This document shows, piece after piece, positions 27,951 to 35,111 of a stretch of DNA of 49,145 nt. The stretch's first letter is position 1. Every line of letters starts with the position of its first letter. The notes beneath the pieces are model-generated. The model saw only the letters and a list, made by a program, of their open reading frames with translations, did no database searches and was not told the origin of the DNA. A program made the position numbers and the translations under genes. The stretch is from Gammaproteobacteria bacterium (GTDB taxonomy: Bacteria > Pseudomonadota > Gammaproteobacteria > Pseudomonadales > Pseudohongiellaceae), in contig PCCP01000107.1 of assembly GCA_002731775.1 (NCBI GenBank), positions 1 through 49,145 on the forward strand, given 5' to 3'.

Positions 27951-28463
27951 TCAAGCCGATTGAATTTCGACGATCAAATCATCTGCCAAATCTTCTAACT
28001 CAAGCTGCAATCTCTCCAGCTTGAAGCCTGCCGGCACCTTCAGCAATGCTTCTGCTTTAAAGAGAGGTTCTCCGGACATGGGCGCAGACACACATCGCGT
28101 ACTCATATTCTCGACATTGATCGACAAGCCAGCGAGGGCGCGAGATATCTCCCGAATAATACCAGGTCGATCGTTGGCCACGAGATTCAAGGTCACACTC
28201 AATGAGGAATCACCGGCCCCATCGGCCGCGGCTCTTTCGATAAGCAATTTTAGATCCGGGGATAAATTCTGAAGTGCTGCAATTAGCTTTTCGGCTTCGG
28301 TGTCGGCGACACTAACTCTCAGGATGCCGGCGAATTTGCCCGCCAGTTGCGACATACTACTCTCCAGCCAGTTGCCGGAATTGCTGGCTATGGCCCGGGA
28401 CAGGGCCTCAACCAGACCAGGTTTGTCGTCGCCAATTACGGTTAACACAAGATTCGTTGTCAT
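27951..28463 (-). CDS. gcvR: ACT-domain protein, GcvR-like regulator of glycine cleavage
   Basis: 170 residues with two ACT domains: LVLTVIGDDKPGLVEALSRA at the N-terminus and LNLVANDRPGIIREISRALA from about residue 92. In E. coli GcvR binds glycine and blocks the activator GcvA at gcvTHP. The glycine cleavage operon is 13 kb away in this same window, but no gcvA is seen, so the regulatory link is inferred. Downstream convergent neighbour is the HAD gene. Confidence 0.85.
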   Translation of the reverse strand: MTTNLVLTVIGDDKPGLVEALSRAIASNSGNWLESSMSQLAGKFAGILRVSVADTEAEKLIAALQNLSPDLKLLIERAAADGAGDSSLSVTLNLVANDRPGIIREISRALAGLSINVENMSTRCVSAPMSGEPLFKAEALLKVPAGFKLERLQLELEDLADDLIVEIQSA

Positions 28464-28500
28464 TGCTTCCCCCGGTACTAAAAAAGTCCTATCTGGGTGT

Positions 28501-29050
28501 TCATAATTTCATGCAAAGACGATGCTTTAAATACGAGAATAGAGTCTGCGATGAGCCCGAGTTGTTTCTCAATATAAAATCGTAGCCTATTGCGAATTCG
28601 CGAAAATGCCTTGGTTCAAGCCCATTGACCGTCATCACATACTCTATCCAGCCGCCTGATTCGTACATACTGGGAAGATTTCTCTGCTTGCGGATGGATT
28701 CCGCTTTCCTCGCAGCCTGTACATGGGGTGGTACGTTTTTTACATAGTCGCTCAACTTGCGTCGTAGCCTCTTCCTCAACACCAACTCGGGTTCGAACTT
28801 GCCGTCCAGTAATTCACTTACTGTTTGTTTAACCTAACCCTCAAAGGGTTTATCGAGGAAAATTCTCTCGTACTTGTTTTTGCTGCCGCTTGGGGAAAAA
28901 GCAAATCGCCTCCTGGCCGGCGAATCGGAAGCGAAACGGCCTCCGCTCCGATGCCAACCAGAAAATGAGGTCCAGTCCGTGATTCGATTCAATCCACTGG
29001 CGAGTGAGAATAAAACCGCTGGTCAAATCTTCGTCGTTGATGTCCGTGTT
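28501..29050 (-). pseudogene. polB: DNA polymerase II (polB) remnant with the middle deleted
   Basis: On the minus strand two pieces of PolB stand side by side. The N-terminal piece (about 28870-29017) reads GFILTRQWIESNHGLDLIFW and FAGQEAICFFPKR, matching the start of E. coli PolB. The C-terminal piece (28501 to about 28880) reads KYERIFLDKPFEG, a TAG stop at 28837-28842, then VKQTVSELLDGKF, VLRKRLRRKLSDY and NVPPHVQAARKAES to the end. They are in different frames, joined near 28870-28885, so roughly 600 codons of polymerase and exonuclease core are missing. No usable start codon is seen upstream. Non-functional as a polymerase. Confidence 0.8.
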
Positions 29051-29119
29051 AGTAAACCCCCTTTTTGCAATCCAGCAACGACGGACACGACGAGTTGTTT
29101 AAGACACGATTACGCAGTT

Positions 29120-30283
29120 CTAAATTCGTATAGTTCTTTCGAACTGAACAAAATCTTCCCAGAAGCTTAGCTTCTCCGGCATTTGCTCCGGCGTCAGTTG
29201 TACATTACCGTTGATGTCGGTTACCCGAGATATCAGGGTATGTTCCCCTGGCATGGCGTTGGTCCATTCGTAGTTAAATAATTTCCAGGAATACTTGGTT
29301 GAGCGAGGATTCATCTCTGCGCGTTCCCAGGGACCATCGTCCACCTTCACCTCAATGCTGCGAAGTGGCGTGCCATCATTCAATACAAATCCCTGAATGC
29401 GGTAGCGGCCAGCCATTTCGGTTACCCGAATAATTGACGATTTCAAGTTCATCATGGTGACGGAATTTTCTACCCACCTCTCCTCTCCACCTACAATTTC
29501 TTTCTTCAAGGTCACGTAGTCCCGACCCATAAAGCGACCCATGTAACGGGTATTTTGAACATGAATCTGGGTTAGCCATTTCACGTTGGCGACGCCATAC
29601 CAGCCGGGTACCAACAGCCTAACTGGTTTGCCATGGTAATGTGGCAAAGCTTCGCCATTCATTTCAAACGCCAGCATGTTTTCAGGGCGCATGGCATCTT
29701 CTATGGAAAGGCTGCGAGCCCAGGCTTTTTCAACTTCACGACCGCGTATTTCTTCCATCCCAGTGTCGGCGCCAAAGAAAACTATTTCCTTCGCGCCAGC
29801 CTGAATACCGGCTTGTTTCAGAATATTAGCAAGGGAAACTCCACGCCATCGCGCGTTGCCGATGAGTCCCTGAAACAGACGCCGACCATTGCCTCCACAC
29901 TCGAACCCGACCTGCTGTTCGATGACATCCCGACCCATCAGGTCTTGCAGTGAGAATTCCAGTTCATTGTCCACCAGGCCGGTGACCTTGAGGCGCCAGG
30001 AAGCATTATCAATTTCCGGTTGGCCATAATGCTGTACCAGATAGAAATCATCATTGTCGGTGAAATAGGAAGTGATCTCTCGGGTATCGAGATAATGGGT
30101 GGACCCCGGTCGAACCGGTCCAACTTGAAAAGTGTCAGGCACATCCGTGAATGGAACCAGTCTCTCTCCTTGTGCCAGCGCAGGCAGCACCAGGCTGGGG
30201 ACGGTAGCGGCGCTCGCTGCAAACAGGCCGGCGCCAAGTGTACCCTTGAGAACTTCTCTTCGACTTTTATCTTCAAGGTCCAT
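29120..30283 (-). CDS. Tat-exported sulfite oxidase / SoxC-like molybdenum enzyme
   Basis: 387 residues from ATG 30283. Twin-arginine signal (SRREVLK at residues 7-13, then a hydrophobic stretch to ALA-Q) sends the folded protein to the periplasm. The Moco-binding cysteine is Cys129 in VGFECGGNGRRLFQG; ARWRGVSLANILKQAG, HYHGKPVRLLVPGWYG and KWLTQIHV are sulfite-oxidase-fold motifs; the C-terminal ~100 residues form the Mo-co dimerisation domain. It resembles SoxC and SorA-type sulfite dehydrogenases, but no cytochrome partner (soxD or sorB) is adjacent. Substrate is inferred. Confidence 0.88.
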   Translation of the reverse strand: MDLEDKSRREVLKGTLGAGLFAASAATVPSLVLPALAQGERLVPFTDVPDTFQVGPVRPGSTHYLDTREITSYFTDNDDFYLVQHYGQPEIDNASWRLKVTGLVDNELEFSLQDLMGRDVIEQQVGFECGGNGRRLFQGLIGNARWRGVSLANILKQAGIQAGAKEIVFFGADTGMEEIRGREVEKAWARSLSIEDAMRPENMLAFEMNGEALPHYHGKPVRLLVPGWYGVANVKWLTQIHVQNTRYMGRFMGRDYVTLKKEIVGGEERWVENSVTMMNLKSSIIRVTEMAGRYRIQGFVLNDGTPLRSIEVKVDDGPWERAEMNPRSTKYSWKLFNYEWTNAMPGEHTLISRVTDINGNVQLTPEQMPEKLSFWEDFVQFERTIRI

Positions 30284-30731
30284 GATTATCTCTCTGTTGT
30301 TTAGTATTTTACTGCGCGTTAATGCACCCCCTGCGTCATTGCCCTTTCCAGGCAAAACCAGGTGATACCCGCAGAGGGCCCGTTTTGATTTTTTGCCTGT
30401 GCCAAACCATAACACAACATCGAACCGGAAAAGGAGTCAGCAGGCAAAATCGAGCCTGCTCTGTGCTGCCGGAGCCTTATCGACAACTGTCATCGCCGCC
30501 TGCTTCCGCACTTTCTCTTGTATTTCAATCAATTGCCACTACACTTCCGGGTTGCGGACAGGGCTCTATCGATTGCGGCTCGAAATCTGCCAGCGCTTAT
30601 TGCCAGGGTTCAACCGAAGCCGCTGCAACCATGTGCATACAAGATCGTATAGTTATACTTGTCAATAAGTTAATCGAGGGCTAAGGCACGCGCGATCGCT
30701 GCCTGCCAGAATCGAATGGAAATGGAAGCAA
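30284..30731. other. 448-bp gap upstream of the molybdenum enzyme
   Basis: Divergent control region for the sulfite-oxidase-like gene (left) and the SRPBCC gene (right). I examined the open frames here; none gives a convincing protein. No clear promoter or hairpin stands out. Confidence 0.5.
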
Positions 30732-31226
30732 GTGACCACAACGCAAGCCAATCTTAAAATAAGCGAGCAAATTTGGCTGGCTTCAGGGCCCGATAAAAAC
30801 CTGAGTGTCGAAGATCAGGTTCAACGAGCATGGCAGCTACTGACAGATTTCCAGAACTGGCAGCAATGGCAGCCCAATATTCTCAGTACTTCCCGTACCG
30901 ACAGCGACGACCCGGGGCGTGGCAGCACCGTGCTGGTAGTTTCCGGCAAATCCAGTAATCCTTCAAACAAGAACTGGAAAATTTCCTACTGGGAGCCCCC
31001 ACAACGAATCGATTTTATTGTGCGATCTACGAATATGCGCGTGGCTTATAGTCTTCGCCTCGAGCCCGAGTCCGCCACAGCGACGCTGGCACTGCTGCTG
31101 GAGTTGGAGATTGAGCTCAAGGGCATACGAAAACTGCTGAAGCCGATTTATCTGTGGTGCTACCGACGCAAATCGGCGCAGCTACTAAACGCCTTCGCCC
31201 ACTATTGGTCCGGGAGCGCGGGCTAG
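30732..31226 (+). CDS. SRPBCC-family protein (polyketide cyclase/START-like fold)
   Basis: 164 residues with a GTG start. The pattern of an early VEDQVQRAWQLLTDFQNWQQWQ (helix then conserved W), a central GSTVLVVS...WKISYWEPPQRI strand series, and the C-terminal amphipathic helix is that of SRPBCC ligand-binding proteins. The ligand is unknown. It stands alone between the sulfite-oxidase-like gene and slyD. Confidence 0.7.
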   Translation: MTTTQANLKISEQIWLASGPDKNLSVEDQVQRAWQLLTDFQNWQQWQPNILSTSRTDSDDPGRGSTVLVVSGKSSNPSNKNWKISYWEPPQRIDFIVRSTNMRVAYSLRLEPESATATLALLLELEIELKGIRKLLKPIYLWCYRRKSAQLLNAFAHYWSGSAG

Positions 31227-31322
31227 GGATGCAGAAACTGGTGGCATGGCCGCAGTGAAATTAAGCTTTCGAACTCGGTACTCAGAGCAGATGGGCTAGC
31301 CTCTGCTCGAACTTGGCATCTG

Positions 31323-31916
31323 CTAGCGGTGATGACCGCCCGGACCGTGAACATGGCCATGGGCAATTTCTTCTGCGCTCCCGTCCCTCACTCCAACTAC
31401 CTTAACCTCATAATGGAGTGTTTTCCCGGCATAGGGATGATTGAAATCTACGTCCGCATTAAATTTCCCCACCTTAATAAGGAGTACCCGTTTCGTTCCT
31501 GCCTTCGTTTGCACTGCGGCAATCATTCCCGGTAACAGGGTCTTCTTGCCCTGGGGTACGTGCAGATGCTTGATCGGAACTCGCCGCACCGCATCCGCTT
31601 GACGCCTCCCATAAGCTTCATCGGCCGGTAATACAATATCAATCGCATCACCCTCGCACCTACCTTCCAATGCTCTTTCCAGACCAACAATTACATTATG
31701 GAAGCCATGCAGGTAGTACAGGGGCTCCCCCCCGAAAGACTCCTCCATGAGCTTGCCACGATTGCCATCTGCATCGACATCACTGAGCCGGTAATGAAAA
31801 CTGACCACCTTGTTGATAGTGATTGGGCTGCTAATAACTGGCTCCGGTGTGTTCAATTCGGCCGCAGTTGCTTGCTCGGCGACGGTCCCGGAATCCGCTT
31901 CATCTTTATCAGACAT
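31323..31916 (-). CDS. slyD: FKBP-type peptidyl-prolyl isomerase, SlyD-like
   Basis: 197 residues from ATG 31916, chosen for its GGGAGG ribosome binding site 6 bp upstream; the frame extends further but without homology. FKBP domain: VVSFHYRLSDVDADG, EPLYYLHGFHNVIVGLERAL and DAYGRR (FKBP part), with the IF insert domain between. The C-terminus EEIAHGHVHGPGGHHR is a short histidine-rich, nickel-binding tail as in SlyD. The first ~30 residues are an acidic, low-complexity extension not found in E. coli SlyD. A repeat element lies in its upstream region. Confidence 0.9.
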   Translation of the reverse strand: MSDKDEADSGTVAEQATAAELNTPEPVISSPITINKVVSFHYRLSDVDADGNRGKLMEESFGGEPLYYLHGFHNVIVGLERALEGRCEGDAIDIVLPADEAYGRRQADAVRRVPIKHLHVPQGKKTLLPGMIAAVQTKAGTKRVLLIKVGKFNADVDFNHPYAGKTLHYEVKVVGVRDGSAEEIAHGHVHGPGGHHR

Positions 31917-31942
31917 CAATGCCTCCCTCAGTGCGTCCAATT

Positions 31943-32045
31943 TTAGGGCGCCTCTGAATAATACCATGCCATCGCTCTGGCGACGGATGGTCCGGCACAT
32001 CCCTGTAAATATACACACAGGCCTGGTTTCAGAATTGATTAGAGG
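31943..32045. repeat. Short inverted-end repeat element upstream of slyD
   Basis: The left end (31943-31965) contains GCGCCTCTGAATAATACC; the right end read in reverse (32032-32045) is CCTCTAATCAATTC, which matches the MITE terminal repeat core CCTCTGATCAATTC at 13 of 14. About 100 bp in all, so it may be a very short internally deleted element. It lies in the probable promoter or leader of slyD. Confidence 0.45.
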
Positions 32046-32299
32046 ATGCAGCGGGGTATACTGCCCGCGGTTCGACGCTGGGTTTCTATTGTAAAATTTT
32101 GAAACCCTATTGGCTGCTTTTTGCAAAAAACCGCTAATTTCAAGTAATTATTACCAAGTTGGATTCGCTGTGTTAGGCTGATTTAGCCGCGGTTTTCATG
32201 TAACAGGCACGGCCTGAACACGATTAAGCAAATTTGATTTTAGAAGGTGGAGGTGGATGCAAGAGGCTGACCTCGGCAAGCATTTCCCCGGGTACTATT

Positions 32300-32617
32300 A
32301 TGAACCAAGCTCAATTCTCAAAATTTTCTCCAGTTACAGTGGCTGTAAAGAGGAGTGTCCGCCAGCTACGGTTAGATGCCGGTTATTCCATGAACGTAGG
32401 CGCACGCTTACTGGGTGTTTCACGAAAACAGCTGGAAGACATAGAAACCATTCGTAACTATGGTTGCCATCTCGATCTGGAGCTACTCGCGAAAATGAAG
32501 GTCATCTATAAGACATCGATGGACGAAATGACTGGAGACTTACCGGAAGACTATTATTCGGACTACTACACAAGGCCCCGTAAACGCCTGGGTTCTGCGC
32601 CCCGTCTACTCAGCTAA
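32300..32617 (+). CDS. Small helix-turn-helix (XRE-like) DNA-binding protein
   Basis: 105 residues from ATG 32300; the frame continues to a TTG at 32234 but without obvious conservation. Residues 18-70 look like an XRE-type helix-turn-helix: VKRSVRQLRLDAGYSMNVGA, then RLLGVSRKQLEDIE (recognition helix region) and LELLAKMKVIYKTSMDEM. The C-terminal tail is rich in Tyr, Asp and Arg. Regulon unknown. It precedes a small SutA-like gene by 189 bp. Confidence 0.7.
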   Translation: MNQAQFSKFSPVTVAVKRSVRQLRLDAGYSMNVGARLLGVSRKQLEDIETIRNYGCHLDLELLAKMKVIYKTSMDEMTGDLPEDYYSDYYTRPRKRLGSAPRLLS

Positions 32618-32743
32618 AGATCATCATTCCCCGGCGCCGACGGTTCCGGGCATTGGCAAATCCCCATTACGCTAGTTACTGATATTGTCACGGCGTTGCC
32701 ATTGCCAAATTCTGCCACGGGGATTGATAGGGCTGTCCGCCCA

Positions 32744-32773
32744 TTGGCCGACAGTTGTGGTTTCGTGTATAAT
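32744..32773 (+). promoter_or_regulatory. Sigma-70-type promoter for the 57-codon gene
   Basis: -35 TTGGCC (32744-32749), 18-bp spacer, -10 TATAAT (32768-32773, perfect consensus). Predicted start near 32780, about 27 nt before the ATG at 32807. Confidence 0.6.
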
Positions 32774-32806
32774 TCTGACCTCTTGGCAGATTGAGAAAGT
32801 AGTGTT

Positions 32807-32980
32807 ATGGCGAAAAGTTCGAAGAAAGAAGCGGCGATTAGCAATCGCGATAACCTGGCAGAATTTGTCAACGCCTTCCTTAAGGCTGGAGGCAAGGTTC
32901 AGCAAATCCCATCCGGTGTGAGTGGTCAGACCTCCACCAGCGGACCACGTCAAATTGTCTTAAGCCATAAAACCAGCTGA
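32807..32980 (+). CDS. 57-residue protein, possibly SutA-like
   Basis: Begins MAKSSKKEAAISNRDNLAEF, then NAFLKAGGKVQQIPSGVSG. The core FL-x2-GGKVQ-x-I resembles the conserved helix-turn of SutA, an RNA-polymerase-binding regulator of slow-growing Pseudomonas, but the long acidic N-terminus of SutA is missing; the relation is inference. The gene has its own near-consensus promoter 27 nt upstream and a hairpin terminator 30 nt downstream, so it is a free-standing unit and very likely real. Confidence 0.65.
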   Translation: MAKSSKKEAAISNRDNLAEFVNAFLKAGGKVQQIPSGVSGQTSTSGPRQIVLSHKTS

Positions 32981-33009
32981 TAAACTCCGCATGATAAGAA
33001 GGCTGATAG

Positions 33010-33034
33010 AGAGAGATAGAATCTCTCTTTTTTT
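33010..33034 (+). terminator. Hairpin terminator after the SutA-like gene
   Basis: Stem AGAGAGAT (33010-33017) with ATCTCTCT (33021-33028), loop AGA, followed by a T run to 33034. It also faces the end of the convergent TraB/GumN gene. Confidence 0.75.
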
Positions 33035-33084
33035 GTCTCAGCTTTCGGCTCGAAAATCGCGTGCAGGCTTCTATTTTAGAGGCG

Positions 33085-33999
33085 CTAGAGTTGTTTGACT
33101 CGAAAGCCTTTTTGGGAAAGCAAATCCAGCAAGCCCTGGTTTCCAACCAGATGAGCTGCCCCCACCAGCACGAATTCGGTATCGGCATCCCCTAACATTG
33201 ACTCAATCTGGGGAATCCAATTCAGGTTGCGCTGTAATAACAGGGAGTCATAGAGTTCCGGCGCCTCTACCTGCATATCGGTAACAAACATCTCCGCCAG
33301 TTTGACGTTGTTACCCTCGCGCCAGGCCCGGATCATTTCTTCCATGACCTCCTCCGTTTCCTCTAGGTCGCGCAGGGACAACAGGATGAATTCACTCTCA
33401 TTGCCTTCGCCCATTGCCGCCAGGAAGCCGATTTGCTGCTCGATGGATTCTAGTTGGCCCAAGGTTTTCGCATCACCGATGGCTCGAGTATTGAAATAAG
33501 TATCCACGCCCTGGGGTGTGAATCCCATTCTCTGAAATTCTAAAAGCTGTAAGGTGCTCACGACCATGCCCGGCTTGAATTTTTCCAGCATCATTAATGG
33601 CAATCCAAGCTTTCCTGCGTAGGCAGACAATGCTGTGTAGGCATTGGTATTGAGTACTGTTTTCAATGTGCGCTCATCGCTGTAGCTTAACTGCTGCAGC
33701 ATCTGCGCCTGCACCGAAAAATCAGTCATGGAGCTAATATCAGTCTCAAAATAAATTTCAGATGATGCCTGGTAGGCCTGCTCATATTCCTCAGGCAAGG
33801 GGTAATCCGTGGGTCGAAGCAAATGTACGGTGCCGCCAAGATATACCGTATTGTTACCCGAAGTGATTACCCACACCGAAGTATCGGCAGAGACGCCATT
33901 GAACAAGCTGAGACTCATCGCAGTTAACAGGGCAAGAGCTTTTAGCGGCTGCCTGAGAGCGGCGTACCACGCATGGTTGCTAATTACAGTAATTTTCAT
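33085..33999 (-). CDS. TraB/GumN family exported protein
   Basis: 304 residues from ATG 33999 (GGGGA 5 bp upstream). A long N-terminal signal or anchor is followed by SVWVITSGNNTVYLGGTVHL, the first conserved GTxH of the family, and a C-terminal EFVLVGAAHLVGNQGLLDLL, the second conserved H motif. Relatives (TIKI, TraB) are metal-dependent proteases or pheromone-shutdown proteins; the bacterial GumN branch is uncharacterised. Divergent from the DUF6164 gene, with a repeat copy in between. Confidence 0.85.
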   Translation of the reverse strand: MKITVISNHAWYAALRQPLKALALLTAMSLSLFNGVSADTSVWVITSGNNTVYLGGTVHLLRPTDYPLPEEYEQAYQASSEIYFETDISSMTDFSVQAQMLQQLSYSDERTLKTVLNTNAYTALSAYAGKLGLPLMMLEKFKPGMVVSTLQLLEFQRMGFTPQGVDTYFNTRAIGDAKTLGQLESIEQQIGFLAAMGEGNESEFILLSLRDLEETEEVMEEMIRAWREGNNVKLAEMFVTDMQVEAPELYDSLLLQRNLNWIPQIESMLGDADTEFVLVGAAHLVGNQGLLDLLSQKGFRVKQL

Positions 34000-34103
34000 T
34001 GCTGTCCCCGGGGGCCAATTTACACAGTTCTGCGATAAAGGTAGCATGCCATTAGTTTTAGGACACCTCTGAGCAGTGGCTACGAGGAGCAGAGGCTGCC
34101 GCC

Positions 34104-34466
34104 ATGTCAAAAATATTATTCAAACTTCGTGATGTGCCGGCCGAAGAAGCCCAGGAAGTACGGGAGCTACTCGAGCGGAACGATATCGAATATTACGAGA
34201 CCCTAGGTGGTAATTGGGGTATCTCGCTGCCGGCACTGTGGCTAAAGAAGGAAGCGCAACGGCACCGGGCTCGGGAATTGCTGGATACGTATCAGCGGGA
34301 TAGAGAAGGACGAGCCCGGGAGGAATACGAGAGGACTCGACTAAGTGGGGAACCGAGTACACGCTGGACCAATTTTGCCGAGAGTCCATTCCGTTTCATC
34401 GCCCACCTGGGTCTAATTGTACTGGTTTTGTTCCTGTCTTTACGCTTCTTTCTATCGTTTCAGTAA
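34104..34466 (+). CDS. DUF6164 family protein
   Basis: 120 residues. A soluble N-terminal part, ILFKLRDVPAEEAQEVRELL and GNWGISLPALWL, looks like a ferredoxin-like DUF2007-type domain; a basic linker (QRDREGRAREEYER) leads to one C-terminal membrane helix (FIAHLGLIVLVLFLSLRFFL). I recall the family as DUF6164, common in gammaproteobacteria and of unknown role. Confidence 0.85.
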   Translation: MSKILFKLRDVPAEEAQEVRELLERNDIEYYETLGGNWGISLPALWLKKEAQRHRARELLDTYQRDREGRAREEYERTRLSGEPSTRWTNFAESPFRFIAHLGLIVLVLFLSLRFFLSFQ

Positions 34467-34801
34467 GTCTGAAAGTAAGTACTCACTGTCTCCACATAGT
34501 TCTAAGTATACGGATATATCGAGATCCTGCACGATTCTTGTCAGGAGGCCCGCGAAGACGTGCCCGAGACTCACCCAGAAATCAACTTCTACCCGTCTCT
34601 GCCTTCTTCTATTTGATCATCTTGCTAAGTTGCTCCATTACTTACAGAACCCGGTGCAGGCATGTAATTTTTCAAATTCTGTGACACGCCGCACAGGTGA
34701 GGATGTATCCCAGAAATTTTGAGAAATCTGTGGTCAAAACCTATTTAATTTCGGAAATGCAGCTGCGCGGTAAATGCCAAAAGGTAATCTGCGATGACTA
34801 C
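34467..34801. other. 335-bp gap, nothing recognised
   Basis: No ORF with convincing coding character and no clear hairpin. The last bases lead into the promoter of the RNA unit at 34802. Confidence 0.5.
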
Positions 34802-34830
34802 TTTACAGTGCATTGCATGTGGGTTATAAA
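34802..34830 (+). promoter_or_regulatory. Sigma-70-type promoter of the small RNA unit
   Basis: -35 TTTACA (34802-34807), exact 17-bp spacer, -10 TATAAA (34825-34830). Predicted transcription start near 34837. Confidence 0.65.
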
Positions 34831-34836
34831 ATCGAC

Positions 34837-35096
34837 AGCGTTTTGCCAGCGGCTCTAACAGGGGGAGCCAGCTGGCAACCAGCGACTACCCTGGCATTCA
34901 AAAGGAGGTGATCCCATCAATAGTCAATCTATTAAGGGAGCCTCCAGTTACTCGATCTAGCCTGAACAATCAGCATCAAAACCAGGTTAAATGGGTGATT
35001 GGAGAGGACTTTCGGAGAATACCGAACTAAGCAGCAGTCCCGTAGCTCCCGCAAGGTATGAGGTCCCGTTATCGTCTTGCACGATAGCGGGATTTT
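34837..35096 (+). ncRNA. Candidate ~260-nt small RNA or small-protein mRNA with anti-16S-tail sequence
   Basis: Between a consensus promoter and a strong terminator, both oriented right. Near the 5' end a hairpin pairs TTGCCAGC-GGCTC with GGAGCC-AGCTGGCAA (34843-34877). At 34902-34914 the RNA reads AAGGAGGTGATCC, perfectly complementary to the last 13 nt of 16S rRNA, an unusually long Shine-Dalgarno. No ATG follows at normal spacing; a 40-codon GTG frame begins at 34908, inside the Shine-Dalgarno itself, so it is an unlikely start. The region could be a regulatory RNA, an anti-anti-SD sponge, or the mRNA of a small protein with a rare start. I cannot match it to a known RNA family. Confidence 0.5.
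35064..35096 (+). terminator. Terminator of the small RNA unit
   Basis: 12-bp stem (TCCCGTTATCGT at 35064-35075 with ACGATAGCGGGA at 35081-35092, one G-T wobble), loop CTTGC, then TTTT. It lies 15 bp beyond the end of lhr, convergent, and could act for both. Confidence 0.8.
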
Positions 35097-35111
35097 CATT
35101 CCCAGCCCTGA

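Noticed and set aside
32257..32457. 65-codon frame with a good Shine-Dalgarno before the HTH gene
   Set aside because: Overlaps the HTH gene in another frame and shows no protein-like pattern; it might still be a leader, but the evidence is thin.
34900..34914. Sequence equal to the complement of the 16S rRNA 3' end, possibly an rRNA gene fragment
   Set aside because: Only 13 nt match and the flanks do not resemble 16S; it lies between a promoter and a terminator, so a functional complementarity is more likely.
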